Counted from the first letter of the stretch, positions 43,418-52,659 are shown. The stretch is 64,000 nucleotides of DNA from JAJFKX01 sp965230265 (GCA_965230265.1 OZ245999.1:868001-932000); one strand, 5' to 3'. Notes: generated by a model not told the origin, from the letters alone. Translations and numbers: made by a program.

Positions 43418-43900
43418 ATGACGATTGAGATTATTACCGCAGACTATCGTAATGCGGAGCATGCTGAACAAATCGGCATGCTGCTCAATTGCTATGCCAC
43501 CGACCCGATGGGCGGTGGCGAGCCGCTGAGTGATAAGGTTAAGGCGAATCTGGCCAGTGAGCTGGCTCAATTGCCGCATGCCTTTAGCGTGATTGCGTAT
43601 GTGGATGGGCAGCCTGCGGCATTGGCCAATTGCTTTGAAGTGTTCTCAACTTTCCAATGCCAACCGATCATTAATATTCATGATCTGGTGGTGGTTCGTG
43701 AGTTTCGTCATAAAGGTTTGGGCCTGAAAATGCTGGAACACATTGAGCAACTTGCTCGAGCAAAGGGTTGCTGCAAAATAACCCTGGAAGTATTGGAAGG
43801 CAACCAAGTGGCCCGCAGTGCGTATGAAAAATTTGGTTTTGCGGGTTATCAGCTGGACCCTGCCATGGGGCAGGCGATATTTTTGGATAAACCCTTATAG
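43418..43900 (+). CDS. GNAT-family N-acetyltransferase
   Basis: A 160-residue acetyltransferase. The acetyl-CoA binding motif is VVREFRHKGLGLKMLEHIEQLA (near residues 90-110), followed by CCKITLEVLEGNQVARSAYEKFGF, which is the usual motif B. The acceptor is unknown. It begins 14 bases after the propeller gene and is followed by a strong terminator. Confidence 0.85.
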   Translation: MTIEIITADYRNAEHAEQIGMLLNCYATDPMGGGEPLSDKVKANLASELAQLPHAFSVIAYVDGQPAALANCFEVFSTFQCQPIINIHDLVVVREFRHKGLGLKMLEHIEQLARAKGCCKITLEVLEGNQVARSAYEKFGFAGYQLDPAMGQAIFLDKPL

Positions 43901-43985
43901 CATTACTGGACAGTACGTTTATGCAGTGGTTCGAGCTGTTATGTATGGTCACTTAACTGACTCTGGCCGGTTTCAACAAGCTTTA

Positions 43986-44020
43986 AAACCCGCCTGCACA
44001 GGTATGCAGGCGGGTTTTTT
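43986..44020 (+). terminator. Bidirectional intrinsic terminator
   Basis: The stem AACCCGCCTGCA / TGCAGGCGGGTT with a short loop is followed by TTTTTT and preceded by AAAA on the other side. It separates the GNAT gene from the convergent small gene at 44047. Confidence 0.9.
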
Positions 44021-44046
44021 GTGGGATTAAATCAGAGGTTCGTTGA

Positions 44047-44286
44047 TTAGCGTTTTAATTGATGACGATACTTATGACAGTTACCGTCTCGATACTGCTG
44101 TTGGTATTCACGCATTTTGTTTTTCCATTGATCCATCTGTTCACCATGGCCACCTTGACGCCGTAACTGCTGGTAGCGGTCGGTCTGGTCTTTATAGCGC
44201 TGGCATTGCTGCAATGTGGCATCTTGTGCGAAGACATCAGCGGATAACAGTGCGATCAAAAATACTGGGATAAATTTGGGTGTCAT
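44047..44286 (-). CDS. Small periplasmic protein of unknown function
   Basis: A 79-residue protein with signal peptide MTPKFIPVFLIALLSADVFA. The mature part is short, charged and helical, with two Cys (CQRYKDQT and GNCHKYRH) that could form a disulfide. No family was recognised. The clear signal peptide and the adjacent terminator support it being a real gene. Confidence 0.6.
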   Translation of the reverse strand: MTPKFIPVFLIALLSADVFAQDATLQQCQRYKDQTDRYQQLRRQGGHGEQMDQWKNKMREYQQQYRDGNCHKYRHQLKR

Positions 44287-44404
44287 GATGGTGATAATAG
44301 GGCCTGTAATAGCTGGTTTTTATATTATTTGTATCAAATACCGAATCCCAGTGGAAAATGGCTTATTCATTTGTCAGAGAATCGCTCGATGGCACGAAGT
44401 GTAA

Positions 44405-45493
44405 TCAATGGTGCCGCGTTATAGCGGCCAATAAGGTTGTCATGGCATCTGCAAATAGCTGATCGGGAATATCACAGGCTTTTTCACCAACGGTCATTTC
44501 CATCGCGCATTGTTGATCAGATTCATAGCTCCAGAAACGACTGGCCAGCCACACACCGGTTTTATCAGCAACACAATCTCTGGCTGCTTCAGCCTGTTTG
44601 AAATTACAGGGTAAAAGGACATGAAACTGATTGGTGTGGGGCGGCTGTGGATCCACTTTGGCAGTACCCATAGATTGTATTAAGTCAGTCAGTTGTTTTG
44701 CTCGTGCAACAAACTCTGGTATTTGCTGCAGCCGTTGCTCCAGCAACCGTAAGGCATCATAAATCATCGGCCACGGTTCAATCAGCAACCCGCCCAGTCG
44801 TGCCCGCCAGATTCGTGCTTGTTCAATAAAGCTTTGTTCACCAATCAACAGTGCTCCGCCGATGGCGCCGATGTCTTTGTATAAAGAGACATAAACAGAG
44901 TCAAAGCCATCGGCTATTTCGCTTAAATGGCGATGGTTATAGTAGGGCCGGCTTGACCAGATTCTTGCTCCATCCATATGCAATGGTATTTTTAACTGGG
45001 CAGCTCTCTGCTTGAGTTCTGTGAGCTGTTCCCAGGTGGGCAGGCGGCCACCGCTGTGTCTTTGTGGCAGTTCAATAAAAGCGCAGGCAGCATTTTCAGA
45101 CAGCAAGTCTGCCGTGATGGGTTTGCGCCAGGTGCCGATGATTTTGGCATCAAGACCATGAGCATGGTGATAGCCTTCCTGTTCATGCAGCAACAGGTGC
45201 GAGGTGCAGTGCAGCAGCAGAGGCTGGTCAGGATGGTTGTCAGAGTGAATTCGTGCAGCAATACCTTGAGCCAGGGTGCCGGTTGAACACCACATTGCAG
45301 CAGGTTTACCAAATAAATCAGCAATTTTTGCCTCAAACTGTTCAGTGGCAGTGCCTTGTATCAGGTATTCAGTTGGTAGTTGTTGAGCAGCCATAAACGA
45401 ACTTATATTCGCCAGTCGATCTGCTGCGCTTTCCCGCTTATGAAAAGGGAAACTTAAATCGTATACACAGTTGGCTTTACGTTTGGAATTCAC
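44405..45493 (-). CDS. Threonine-aldolase-like PLP enzyme
   Basis: A 362-residue protein read from a GTG start. It belongs to the beta-eliminating lyase/threonine aldolase family: LHMDGARIW near residue 173, then the PLP lysine in SLYKDIGAIGG (about Lys207). Such enzymes cleave L-threonine or related beta-hydroxy amino acids to glycine and an aldehyde. The N-terminus (LSFPFHKRESAADRLANISSFM) differs from typical LtaE, so substrate choice is uncertain. Confidence 0.8.
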   Translation of the reverse strand: MNSKRKANCVYDLSFPFHKRESAADRLANISSFMAAQQLPTEYLIQGTATEQFEAKIADLFGKPAAMWCSTGTLAQGIAARIHSDNHPDQPLLLHCTSHLLLHEQEGYHHAHGLDAKIIGTWRKPITADLLSENAACAFIELPQRHSGGRLPTWEQLTELKQRAAQLKIPLHMDGARIWSSRPYYNHRHLSEIADGFDSVYVSLYKDIGAIGGALLIGEQSFIEQARIWRARLGGLLIEPWPMIYDALRLLEQRLQQIPEFVARAKQLTDLIQSMGTAKVDPQPPHTNQFHVLLPCNFKQAEAARDCVADKTGVWLASRFWSYESDQQCAMEMTVGEKACDIPDQLFADAMTTLLAAITRHH

Positions 45494-45737
45494 GGGTTTG
45501 GTTTGAGGCTTGATTCGTTACAGGTTTATTTTTCGGAGCGTAAATAATATAAAACCATTGTTTATTGGGTGAGAGTATTATTTCGCAAAATAAATATGCT
45601 CGTTATTATGGGCAACAAAAAGACACGAGGTGTTCTCGAGTAGGTATTGCCATATATAGTTTGTCTTTATCATTGTCTGTAATTGTTAACCATCGCGTTG
45701 ATTTGATTAATCAGCGTAGCTTGTCTCGCTCTGCGTA

Positions 45738-46397
45738 TCAACTGGCTTCGATGTTGTCTGTATTGCTGTAATGACTGATTTGTATGGTGTTGGAATCAGT
45801 TGCTGTATTGACTGTTGGTTGCGCCCAATACCATAGCCCAGAAATGGCAGCCAGCGCGATTGCAGTGGCTATAGCTCGAAGGGGTTGCCAAAATTTGTGT
45901 CGAGACTCGTGTTCGACTTTATGTTGCCCATCATGATGGTAGCTGCTGACTTTGTTGCCGGCATCAAGCATGGCTTGCAGAATTGATGAATCAGCAAATA
46001 CATCGGGGCTGACAGCGATAAATACCACCAGGGAGGGCTTTTTCCGTTTGACTGAGGCCGACCATTTAATCAATTGCAGCAACAGGTCTGTGTTGGCTAA
46101 CTTAGGCAGACGCAAAGTAACCACCTGATGCCGTTTATTGAGCGCCAGGAAATTGGACCAATCCTGCATATCAGGCAACGATTCCATGTCGTGTTGAATG
46201 TGTTGCTGCTGGGTAAAGGTTTGATTTAACTGCTGCAAATAACTCAGCCAGTCGCCGGTATGGCTATACAGTGAAACCGGCAGCCCGGAATAATTAACCT
46301 TGGCTTTATTTTTGTATTCTGTTTGTGCATAACTCAGCAACAAGCCAGCATGCCGCATGTCTTTAACTGGTACGATTGTTAATGCTGTATTACCCAT
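45738..46397 (-). CDS. Unknown protein with a C-terminal membrane segment
   Basis: A 219-residue protein with AGGTAG before the ATG. Residues 1-165 are cytosolic with alternating strands and helices (TIVPVKDMRHAGLLLSYAQTE, PSLVVFIAVSPDVFADSSIL). One membrane segment is at about 175-192 (AIATAIALAAISGLWYW), followed by a short polar tail outside. No family was recognised. Confidence 0.6.
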   Translation of the reverse strand: MGNTALTIVPVKDMRHAGLLLSYAQTEYKNKAKVNYSGLPVSLYSHTGDWLSYLQQLNQTFTQQQHIQHDMESLPDMQDWSNFLALNKRHQVVTLRLPKLANTDLLLQLIKWSASVKRKKPSLVVFIAVSPDVFADSSILQAMLDAGNKVSSYHHDGQHKVEHESRHKFWQPLRAIATAIALAAISGLWYWAQPTVNTATDSNTIQISHYSNTDNIEAS

Positions 46398-46677
46398 CTC
46401 ACTACCTAATAGTTACCTTTACTAGTTCACCTGCTGGGTGATACTGCTTATTGGTTTGCTGCTGCTTCCAGCTGTCCAATAAGTCAGTGATTGCTGGCTT
46501 CTGCAGATATGTGCCAATCAGTCATTAAAAGGTTCAATTGATTGTCATAAGGTTTTAATTTTGGTTCGTTGCTGAGTTTTAGTCAGGCGTGATGGTGTGT
46601 TGGTGAATGTGGTAATCTTCGTTCAGCCAGAAAACTGGTCAAGCAAGACAACCACATCTGCAATAGGAAATAATCCA

Positions 46678-49152
46678 TTGAAGCTACATTCTGATTCCTC
46701 AATTCGAAAACGGTTGAGCATTTGCATCCTGGCAGTATTGCCTGTTTTTACCGATAACCTGATGGCACAAGCTGTTCCTATTGTTCAACCAGGAGCACCC
46801 GGAGAGTCGGGGCGTGAGCTGAGTGCAGCTGAGGCCACCCAGATTGCCAATAGCAGTTATTCACCCGATGACGTAGTGTTTATGCAGGATATGATTCCGC
46901 ATCACAACCAGGCTGTGCAGATGGCCTCATTGGTCGCAGATCGCACCAACCGGCAAGAGTTGATCGATATTGCTGGGCGTATCAATGCCTCACAGGCCGA
47001 TGAAATTATGTTTATGCAAGAATGGCTTAGAGAGCGTGGCGAGCAGGTGCCTGAGCCAACGGCTCATCATGCCATGCATACCACCCACGAAATGGCTGGC
47101 ATGGCATCACCCGAGCAAATGGCCCAATTGGCTGAGTTGCAGGGGACTGATTTTGATCGGCTGTTCCTGGAGTTGATGATTCCGCATCATGAGGGGGCAG
47201 TGACCATGGTCGAAGAACTGCACGAGCAACCAGGGTCGGCATATGATCCGGTGTTGTTCCAGTTTACCGACGATATTGTCAATGACCAGACCAGCGAAAT
47301 TGAGCGGATGAATGCACTGCTGGTGTCGTTGTCTGCCGATGCGCGGGCCAGCCTGAGCCCGGGCTTTGAAAATGCCGGAGAGGCGATATTGAACCTGGAG
47401 CTGGTGGCATCACTGCCCAAGCCTGCCGGTTTTTTCGACCCGGAGAACCCTTCGGGCCTGCCACCGATTGTCCCGCCGGATGAGGATGAGTCTGACTCTG
47501 TAGATGCTGCAGATGACCCGGCCAGGGATGAACAAGATGATGGCCAAAGCAATGACGATACTGAATGGAGCGAACGTTCACCATTATTAAGTTTTTCCAA
47601 TACCGATATGGCTTTTTTTGGTGACAAGATGGTGGCCGGCAATTATCACGGCTTCAATATTTATGATCTGCAGGATAATGGCGTTCCAGAGTTGCTCAGT
47701 TCAGTGGTGTGCCCAGGCGGGCAGGGTGATGTTTCCGTGGTTGGTGATCTGTTGATTATGTCGGTGGAACAAACCCGTGGCCGGGTTGACTGCGGATTAC
47801 AGGGAATCAGCGAAGATGTTAGCGTTGATCGTTTTCGTGGTTTGCGTATTTTTGATATCAGCAACTTGAAAAACCCGGTACAGGTAGGCCAGGTACAAAC
47901 CTGTCGTGGCTCACACACGCACTCGGTGGTGTCTGGACCTGGAGAGGACGGCAAACTGATTGTCTACAACTCTGGAACTTCTTCGGTACGTGAGGAGGAA
48001 GAACTGGCAGGTTGTATTGGTGAGGTCCCCGGGGACGATCGGACGGCATTGTTTCGCATTGATGTGATTGAAATTCCGGTGGATGACCCATCCAAAGCCC
48101 GTATTATTGACAGCCCTGCAGTATTTGCCGACCCGGAAACAGGCCGGTTGGCTGGATTATGGCAAGGCGGGGATCATGGTGAGGATACTCAGGAAACCAA
48201 CCAGACCGATCAATGCCATGATATTACGGTGTTCCCGGAGATTGGTATTGCGGCTGGTGCCTGCTCCGGCAATGGCATCATTTTCGATATTTCTGACCCC
48301 CGCAAGCCTCACCGTATCGATGAAGCTGTCGATACCGGCTTTGCCTATTGGCATTCGGCAACATTTAATAATGATGGCAGCAAGGTATTGTTTACCGATG
48401 AGTGGGGTGGCGGTAGTCGGGCCCGTTGTCGCGCCTATGACCCACAAGATTGGGGGGCTGATGCGATTTATGACATCGTTGATGGAAAACTCCAGTTCAA
48501 GAGCTATTTCAAACTACCGGCCCCGCAGGTTGAGCAGGAAAACTGCGTGGCACATAACGGTTCTGTAGTACCGGTTCCTGGGCGGGATATTTTTGTGCAG
48601 GCCTGGTATCAGGGTGGAGTATCGGTGATCGACTTCACCGATTCTAGTAATCCAATTGAGATTGCTTATTTTGATCGTGGGCCGATTCATGAGGAACGTA
48701 TTATTCTTGGCGGTTACTGGTCAACTTATTGGTATAACGGAAAAATTTATGGCACCGAAATTGCCCGTGGCCTGGATGTTTTTGCATTAATACCCAGTGA
48801 GCACCTGACCGCAAATGAAATCGCTGCAGCGCTGATAGCCAACCAGGGCGAAACCGTTAATCCGCAGCAGCAGACACGCATCAGTTGGCCGGCAGAACCG
48901 GTTGTTGCCCGTGCTTATATCGATCAGCTGCAACGTGACAATGTCTTGCCGTCGGCATTGGCTTCAAATCTGGCAACTGCACTGGATAATGCAGCATCAC
49001 GATTGGAAGATGGTGAGCGTGATGCGGGAGTGGCTGGCCAACTCACATCATTTGCGCAAAATGTAAAAAGCAATAGCGATAATGCAATCATCAATAAACG
49101 GCAGACAGGTTTGATTCAAACACTGAGTGCCATAGCGGACAGGTTGCGTTAA
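46678..49152 (+). CDS. DUF305 domain fused to an LVIVD-type propeller, exported
   Basis: The TTG at 46678 follows AGGAAA and yields an 824-residue protein with signal peptide (SIRKRLSICILAVLPVFTDNLMA). Residues about 45-210 are a DUF305 domain: FMQDMIPHHNQAVQMA, then LMIPHHEGAVTMVEEL, with Met/His motifs that bind copper in CopM-type proteins. A Ser/Asp-rich linker follows (EDESDSVDAADDPARDEQ). The remainder is a propeller with repeats such as GDKMVAGNYHGFNIYDLQDNGVPE and FRGLRIFDISNLKNPVQVG. The role is unknown; metal handling is inferred from DUF305 only. A decayed piece of this gene lies at 50303. Confidence 0.8.
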   Translation: MKLHSDSSIRKRLSICILAVLPVFTDNLMAQAVPIVQPGAPGESGRELSAAEATQIANSSYSPDDVVFMQDMIPHHNQAVQMASLVADRTNRQELIDIAGRINASQADEIMFMQEWLRERGEQVPEPTAHHAMHTTHEMAGMASPEQMAQLAELQGTDFDRLFLELMIPHHEGAVTMVEELHEQPGSAYDPVLFQFTDDIVNDQTSEIERMNALLVSLSADARASLSPGFENAGEAILNLELVASLPKPAGFFDPENPSGLPPIVPPDEDESDSVDAADDPARDEQDDGQSNDDTEWSERSPLLSFSNTDMAFFGDKMVAGNYHGFNIYDLQDNGVPELLSSVVCPGGQGDVSVVGDLLIMSVEQTRGRVDCGLQGISEDVSVDRFRGLRIFDISNLKNPVQVGQVQTCRGSHTHSVVSGPGEDGKLIVYNSGTSSVREEEELAGCIGEVPGDDRTALFRIDVIEIPVDDPSKARIIDSPAVFADPETGRLAGLWQGGDHGEDTQETNQTDQCHDITVFPEIGIAAGACSGNGIIFDISDPRKPHRIDEAVDTGFAYWHSATFNNDGSKVLFTDEWGGGSRARCRAYDPQDWGADAIYDIVDGKLQFKSYFKLPAPQVEQENCVAHNGSVVPVPGRDIFVQAWYQGGVSVIDFTDSSNPIEIAYFDRGPIHEERIILGGYWSTYWYNGKIYGTEIARGLDVFALIPSEHLTANEIAAALIANQGETVNPQQQTRISWPAEPVVARAYIDQLQRDNVLPSALASNLATALDNAASRLEDGERDAGVAGQLTSFAQNVKSNSDNAIINKRQTGLIQTLSAIADRLR

Positions 49153-49270
49153 ACGCAGAGTTTCAATAACAATACAGCGAGAAATATACAAAATACCAAC
49201 GCCTAGACTGAGCTTGCGTAGGCCCGGCTGCACGTTTGTTAATTAATAATAAATAAATTACGGAGTGATT

Positions 49271-50260
49271 ATGATCCTATCTACCAAAATGTCAGGTCTG
49301 CTGATCAGCAGCTTAATCTTGCTGGTAGCATGCCCCTCTACCATTTCCGCACAGACGTATGGCCAGTCTCTTAACGATGCCCAGGCAGTGCCTTATGATG
49401 GCCCACAGGCTCGGATCGCAGTGGCACGTTTTGAAAATAAGTCATCCGACAGCCGCAGCTGGTATAACCCACAAATTGGTGATGGTATGGCTGATATGCT
49501 GACCACTGCACTGGTCAATTCGGGCCGTTATATTGTTCTGGAACGCGAAAGTCTTGATGTTGTATTGAACGAGCAGGACCTGGGGGCCAGTGGCCGTATT
49601 CGACAGGGTTCAGAGGCTGCGATTGGTGAAATTGAAGGTGCGGAACTATTGATTGTTGCTGCAGTAACTGAGTTTGAAGGTAATGCCGGAGGTGCGCAAG
49701 GGGGGCTGGGCGGTTTTGGTGGAAGGGTGCTGGGCGCTGTTACAGGCGGTACACGCTCTGCCCATATGGCTATTGATTTGCGTGTTGTGGATGCTCGCAC
49801 CAGCCGGGTGTTGGCTGCAACCAGTGTAGAAGGCACCGCACGCGATTTTAATGTAGGTGCTGCAGCGGGTGGTTATTTTCGCAGTGGTGGCGCGCTTGGC
49901 GGCGGGCTGAGCGCCTGGCAAAACACACCACGTGAAAAAGCCTTGCGTGATGTGATCAACAAATCGGTGGATTATGTTGTTTCGGTAACACCAGCAGAAT
50001 ATCTACGTCATGGTGATACACAGCCAGTTGCAGCACAAACCGCTGCAACAACGCAAGATGCAGGTAAACGCGCAGTAATAACTGCTGCTTCGCTGAATGT
50101 CCTTAGCGCCCCTGTTGCCGGTGGTGCTACCCAGTTTTCTTTGACGTCGGGTATCATCGTAGATGTAGTGGCACAAACCGTTAATGGCTGGATGCTTATC
50201 CGTGATCCTCAAGGTCGTGAGGGCTGGGTTCCCGCTGAAAATGTGACGCTGTTGCAGTAG
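49271..50260 (+). CDS. CsgG-like exported protein with an SH3 domain
   Basis: A 329-residue protein, ATG preceded by GGAG. The N-terminus MILSTKMSGLLISSLILLVACPSTISAQ is a signal peptide (the VAC motif could also be a lipobox). The middle (about 45-235) resembles CsgG/curli-assembly family proteins: RIAVARFENKSSDSRSWY, IGDGMADMLTTALVNSGRY, VLERESLDVVLNEQDL. Residues about 265-329 are a bacterial SH3-like domain (ASLNVLSAPVAGG ... GREGWVPAENVTLL). No curli subunit genes are nearby. Confidence 0.8.
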   Translation: MILSTKMSGLLISSLILLVACPSTISAQTYGQSLNDAQAVPYDGPQARIAVARFENKSSDSRSWYNPQIGDGMADMLTTALVNSGRYIVLERESLDVVLNEQDLGASGRIRQGSEAAIGEIEGAELLIVAAVTEFEGNAGGAQGGLGGFGGRVLGAVTGGTRSAHMAIDLRVVDARTSRVLAATSVEGTARDFNVGAAAGGYFRSGGALGGGLSAWQNTPREKALRDVINKSVDYVVSVTPAEYLRHGDTQPVAAQTAATTQDAGKRAVITAASLNVLSAPVAGGATQFSLTSGIIVDVVAQTVNGWMLIRDPQGREGWVPAENVTLLQ

Positions 50261-50302
50261 TTACTATGGTAAGGGTGAGCCTAAAAGCGATTAGACTTTT
50301 TT

Positions 50303-50500
50303 GAGATTGCTTATTTTGATCGTGGGCCGATTTATGAGGAACGCATTATCCTTGAGGGCTACTGGCCAACCTATTGGTATAGTGGAAAAATTTACGGCAC
50401 TGAAATTGCCCGTGGCCTGGATGTTTTTATATTAATACCCAGTGAGCAGCTGACTGAAAACGAAATCGCTGCAGCACTGATAGCCAATCGCTTGCTTTAA
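50303..50500 (+). pseudogene. Decayed duplicate of part of the DUF305-propeller gene
   Basis: An in-frame stretch reading EIAYFDRGPIYEERIILEGY to AAALIANRLL and a stop, matching the region 48658-48842 of the upstream gene almost residue for residue, with scattered DNA differences. There is no start codon or ribosome binding site. It is a truncated paralogue fragment left after a duplication that spans the CsgG-like gene. Confidence 0.8.
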
Positions 50501-50585
50501 AAATACGCCGACAATGTAGACCATTTCTCCTAATAGCTGGATGCCTGGGTATGATTTTTGATTGAGCGTATTGATTTTCCAAATA

Positions 50586-50627
50586 AAAAACAGCCTATAC
50601 CAGTTGCTGGTTTAGGCTGTTTTTTTA
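50586..50627 (-). terminator. Terminator next to the left att site
   Basis: A stem of the form AACAGCCTA / TAGGCTGTT with an inner CCAG/CTGG pair and T-runs on both strands. On the minus strand it directly follows the left att copy, so it is probably the original terminator of ssrA, now displaced by the inserted element. Confidence 0.8.
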
Positions 50628-50628
50628 A

Positions 50629-50652
50629 TGGTGGAGACGGCGGGAGTCGAAC
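50629..50652. other. Left att site (distal copy of the ssrA 3' end)
   Basis: 24 bases identical to 54607-54630, covering the complement of the ssrA 3' end including the CCA. The match stops at the next base. The integrase gene ends 29 bases away, as usual for elements of this type. Confidence 0.85.
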
Positions 50653-50680
50653 TCTTGCGATCTCTTTCAAAATCAATCAT

Positions 50681-51811
50681 TTATAACTCCGAGTGACTAG
50701 CTTGTGACAGTCTAGACTCTATTTGCTTAATCATATCAGGTCTAGAATCGGGCATCCATCTAGCGTATACCTGCCTAATCATGCCCCAGTCTTTATGTCC
50801 CATTTGGTTCGCAAGCCATGTAGGGTCGGCGCCGGCAGATAGCATCTGTGAAGCAAAAGTGTGTCTGGTTTGGTAGGGACAGCGATATCGCACGCCAGAT
50901 TTTTTGAGTAGTGGAATCCATGCAGTCTTGCGTATTTGGTCTGAGCTTGACCAGGGCTGCTTAGTTGATGGGTTACAAAAAACACGCATATGGTCGGATA
51001 CAGTGTCAGGAATAAGTCTCAGGGCTTCTACAGCTGGTGAGATCAATTGAATTCGGCGTATACCTGATTTCGTTTTAGGCTCTTTGTGAACACCTCGTAC
51101 GATAGCTCGATGGATGTATGCTGATCTTACGTCCAAATCGATATCACCCCATTGGATGGCAAGAAGTTCAGAACTGCGAAGGCCGGTCCAAAATGCGAAC
51201 TGAAAAAGGGCTCTTGTTGGTATGTCTGCAGAGTCGAGTATTTTGTTTATTTCATCTAAATTGAAGGGGTCTAGTGGTTTAGTTTTAAGTGGGAAGTTTT
51301 TGACTCTATCCATTGGGTTTTCAACGATACGGCCAGCACTATAGTGAATATAGAATAGCTTTCTCAATGGAATCAGTATGTTATTTTTCCTTTTATTAGA
51401 TACTGGTAGTTCCCTTGCCCAGTCAAGGACATCTGATGATTTGAGCTCAGAGATTCGATAATGTCCGAAAGACGGTATCAGATGGTAGTTAATCGAACTA
51501 ACATAGTCCCTTATAGTGCTTTTAGCGACATCTTTGTATTCATGCTTAAGCATATCTTTTAAGAGAATGCCTATAGATAACATTGTGATGTCATTTCGAG
51601 GGTCATAGGTGGGTGAACTGAAGTATTTGGATAAATCAAATTGACCACGAGCTATATCAAACAATATCGCATCGCGCTGCATCTTTGCATATTCAATATT
51701 TTTCCGAGTAGGAGATATCTTTAATGTCTTTCGATAACGGCAGCCATCATGAGTAAAGTCAATCTGAATGCTGTTACCTCGTACTCTTACGCCCGGGTGC
51801 CGCTTAGCCAA
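50681..51811 (-). CDS. Tyrosine recombinase (integrase)
   Basis: A 376-residue integrase read from a TTG start with AAGGAG eight bases upstream. The N-terminal arm-binding part (RVRGNSIQIDFTHDGCRYRKTL) is of the DUF3596 kind, then a SAM-like core-binding region (about 80-165). Catalytic residues are Arg212 (TGLRSSEL), a Lys near 246-248, Arg316 (PYQTRHTF), His339 (MGHK) and Tyr349 (QVYARW). Its start lies within the excisionase gene. It is the gene nearest the left att site and is likely to act on the ssrA att sites. Confidence 0.92.
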   Translation of the reverse strand: MAKRHPGVRVRGNSIQIDFTHDGCRYRKTLKISPTRKNIEYAKMQRDAILFDIARGQFDLSKYFSSPTYDPRNDITMLSIGILLKDMLKHEYKDVAKSTIRDYVSSINYHLIPSFGHYRISELKSSDVLDWARELPVSNKRKNNILIPLRKLFYIHYSAGRIVENPMDRVKNFPLKTKPLDPFNLDEINKILDSADIPTRALFQFAFWTGLRSSELLAIQWGDIDLDVRSAYIHRAIVRGVHKEPKTKSGIRRIQLISPAVEALRLIPDTVSDHMRVFCNPSTKQPWSSSDQIRKTAWIPLLKKSGVRYRCPYQTRHTFASQMLSAGADPTWLANQMGHKDWGMIRQVYARWMPDSRPDMIKQIESRLSQASHSEL

Positions 51812-51966
51812 CTATCAAACTCCTTCAAGTTTATTACAATTCGGCTATCTGGAGCTTTCTGCCAATGTTTGCCCCTAGCCAAAACTCCTTTTTTGATTTT
51901 CTGCCTAATAGCCTCTTGGGTATAGCCAGATTCATTAGCAGCCTTCTTGATAGTTACCCAGTTCAT
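51787..51966 (-). CDS. Excisionase-like small DNA-binding protein
   Basis: A 59-residue protein, MNWVTIKKAANESGYTQEAI followed by RQKIKKGVLARGKHWQKAPD and a C-terminal helix. The helix-turn-helix pattern and the GKHWQKAPDSRI segment match short phage excisionases of the DUF1233/Exc kind. It overlaps the integrase gene by 25 bases and the upstream gene by four, the usual arrangement for xis before int. It is too short for most automatic ORF lists. Confidence 0.75.
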   Translation of the reverse strand: MNWVTIKKAANESGYTQEAIRQKIKKGVLARGKHWQKAPDSRIVINLKEFDSWLSGTRA

Positions 51967-52397
51967 TCGTATTCCTCCACAAATATTTCTGTTGAATATA
52001 AAGAGGGAGAGTCATTGCCTAACTCTGCCTCATAAACAGCCAGGTGCTTATTAACTGAGTCAAGATATGCTCGTCTTGGACCTACGTCATAGTAAAGTTC
52101 GGTTTGCTGTTGTTTCGCCACGTCATAATCTTGGCCAATATGATTTCCTTTAACCTTCTCAAAGCCAGACTCAAGATCATCTAAAGCGGCGGACAACAAA
52201 TCATTAATTAATTGAGATTTGCTCTTACCAGGGTATAGATCACAGAGTGCTGCAATCTTGGCCTCTATATGGACAGCTAAACGGACAGATGTTTGACGCT
52301 TCATGAGCCTAGTGTTGTCTGGCATTTGCCAGAAGTTTGATAGATGTGTTGCTTTCATATTCGGTGCCGGTAAATTTGATAGTAATTTATACAACAT
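51963..52397 (-). CDS. Probable ribbon-helix-helix regulator
   Basis: A 144-residue protein. The segment KRQTSVRLAVHIEAKIAALC then KSQLINDLLSAALDDLE looks like a ribbon-helix-helix DNA-binding unit (strand, two helices). The start at 52397 falls inside a perfect 16-base palindrome, which would allow self-repression; ATGs at 52358 and 52304 are possible alternatives and no start has a strong ribosome binding site. It overlaps the excisionase gene by four bases. Confidence 0.65.
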   Translation of the reverse strand: MLYKLLSNLPAPNMKATHLSNFWQMPDNTRLMKRQTSVRLAVHIEAKIAALCDLYPGKSKSQLINDLLSAALDDLESGFEKVKGNHIGQDYDVAKQQQTELYYDVGPRRAYLDSVNKHLAVYEAELGNDSPSLYSTEIFVEEYE

Positions 52398-52409
52398 TCA
52401 ATTGAATGT
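52394..52409. promoter_or_regulatory. Perfect 16-bp palindrome at the regulator start
   Basis: The sequence ACATTCAATTGAATGT is its own reverse complement and covers the ATG at 52397. It is a likely operator for the ribbon-helix-helix protein or the DUF3653-like protein. Confidence 0.6.
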
Positions 52410-52506
52410 CAATTGTCTGTAACGGTCTAGACAAGGCCTGGGCCTTCGTAGGGAAGATTTGAAGTAGTAATGTGGTTTGGTCATGGTTATTCCCATATTG
52501 GGAGTA

Positions 52507-52533
52507 ATGTGCAGTATTACAGACACTGCACAT
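52507..52533. promoter_or_regulatory. Inverted repeat, candidate operator
   Basis: Two perfect 9-base arms, ATGTGCAGT and ACTGCACAT, separated by 9 bases. The spacing (centre to centre 18) suits a dimeric repressor binding on one helix face. It lies upstream of the regulator gene in the element. Confidence 0.55.
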
Positions 52534-52638
52534 ATGTATTTCAGTAAAAGGTCAGCAATGCTGGCGTGAAGGCTATGAAGATGCTCATGGGTAGGTTTGA
52601 CACCTGTTGGATCTTTAACAATGGGCCTACCTGTAATC

Positions 52639-52659
52639 GTAGGGCTTTCGCAGCCCTAC
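52639..52659. other. Hairpin in the noncoding region, candidate replication or packaging structure
   Basis: A perfect 8-pair stem GTAGGGCT / AGCCCTAC with the 5-base loop TTCGC. Stable short hairpins of this kind occur in the intergenic regions of filamentous phages (strand origins, packaging signal). No T-run follows on either strand. Confidence 0.45.

Noticed and set aside
45565..45771. 68-codon plus-strand ORF
   Set aside because: It has no ribosome binding site, overlaps the end of the gene at 45738 and has an unlikely composition.
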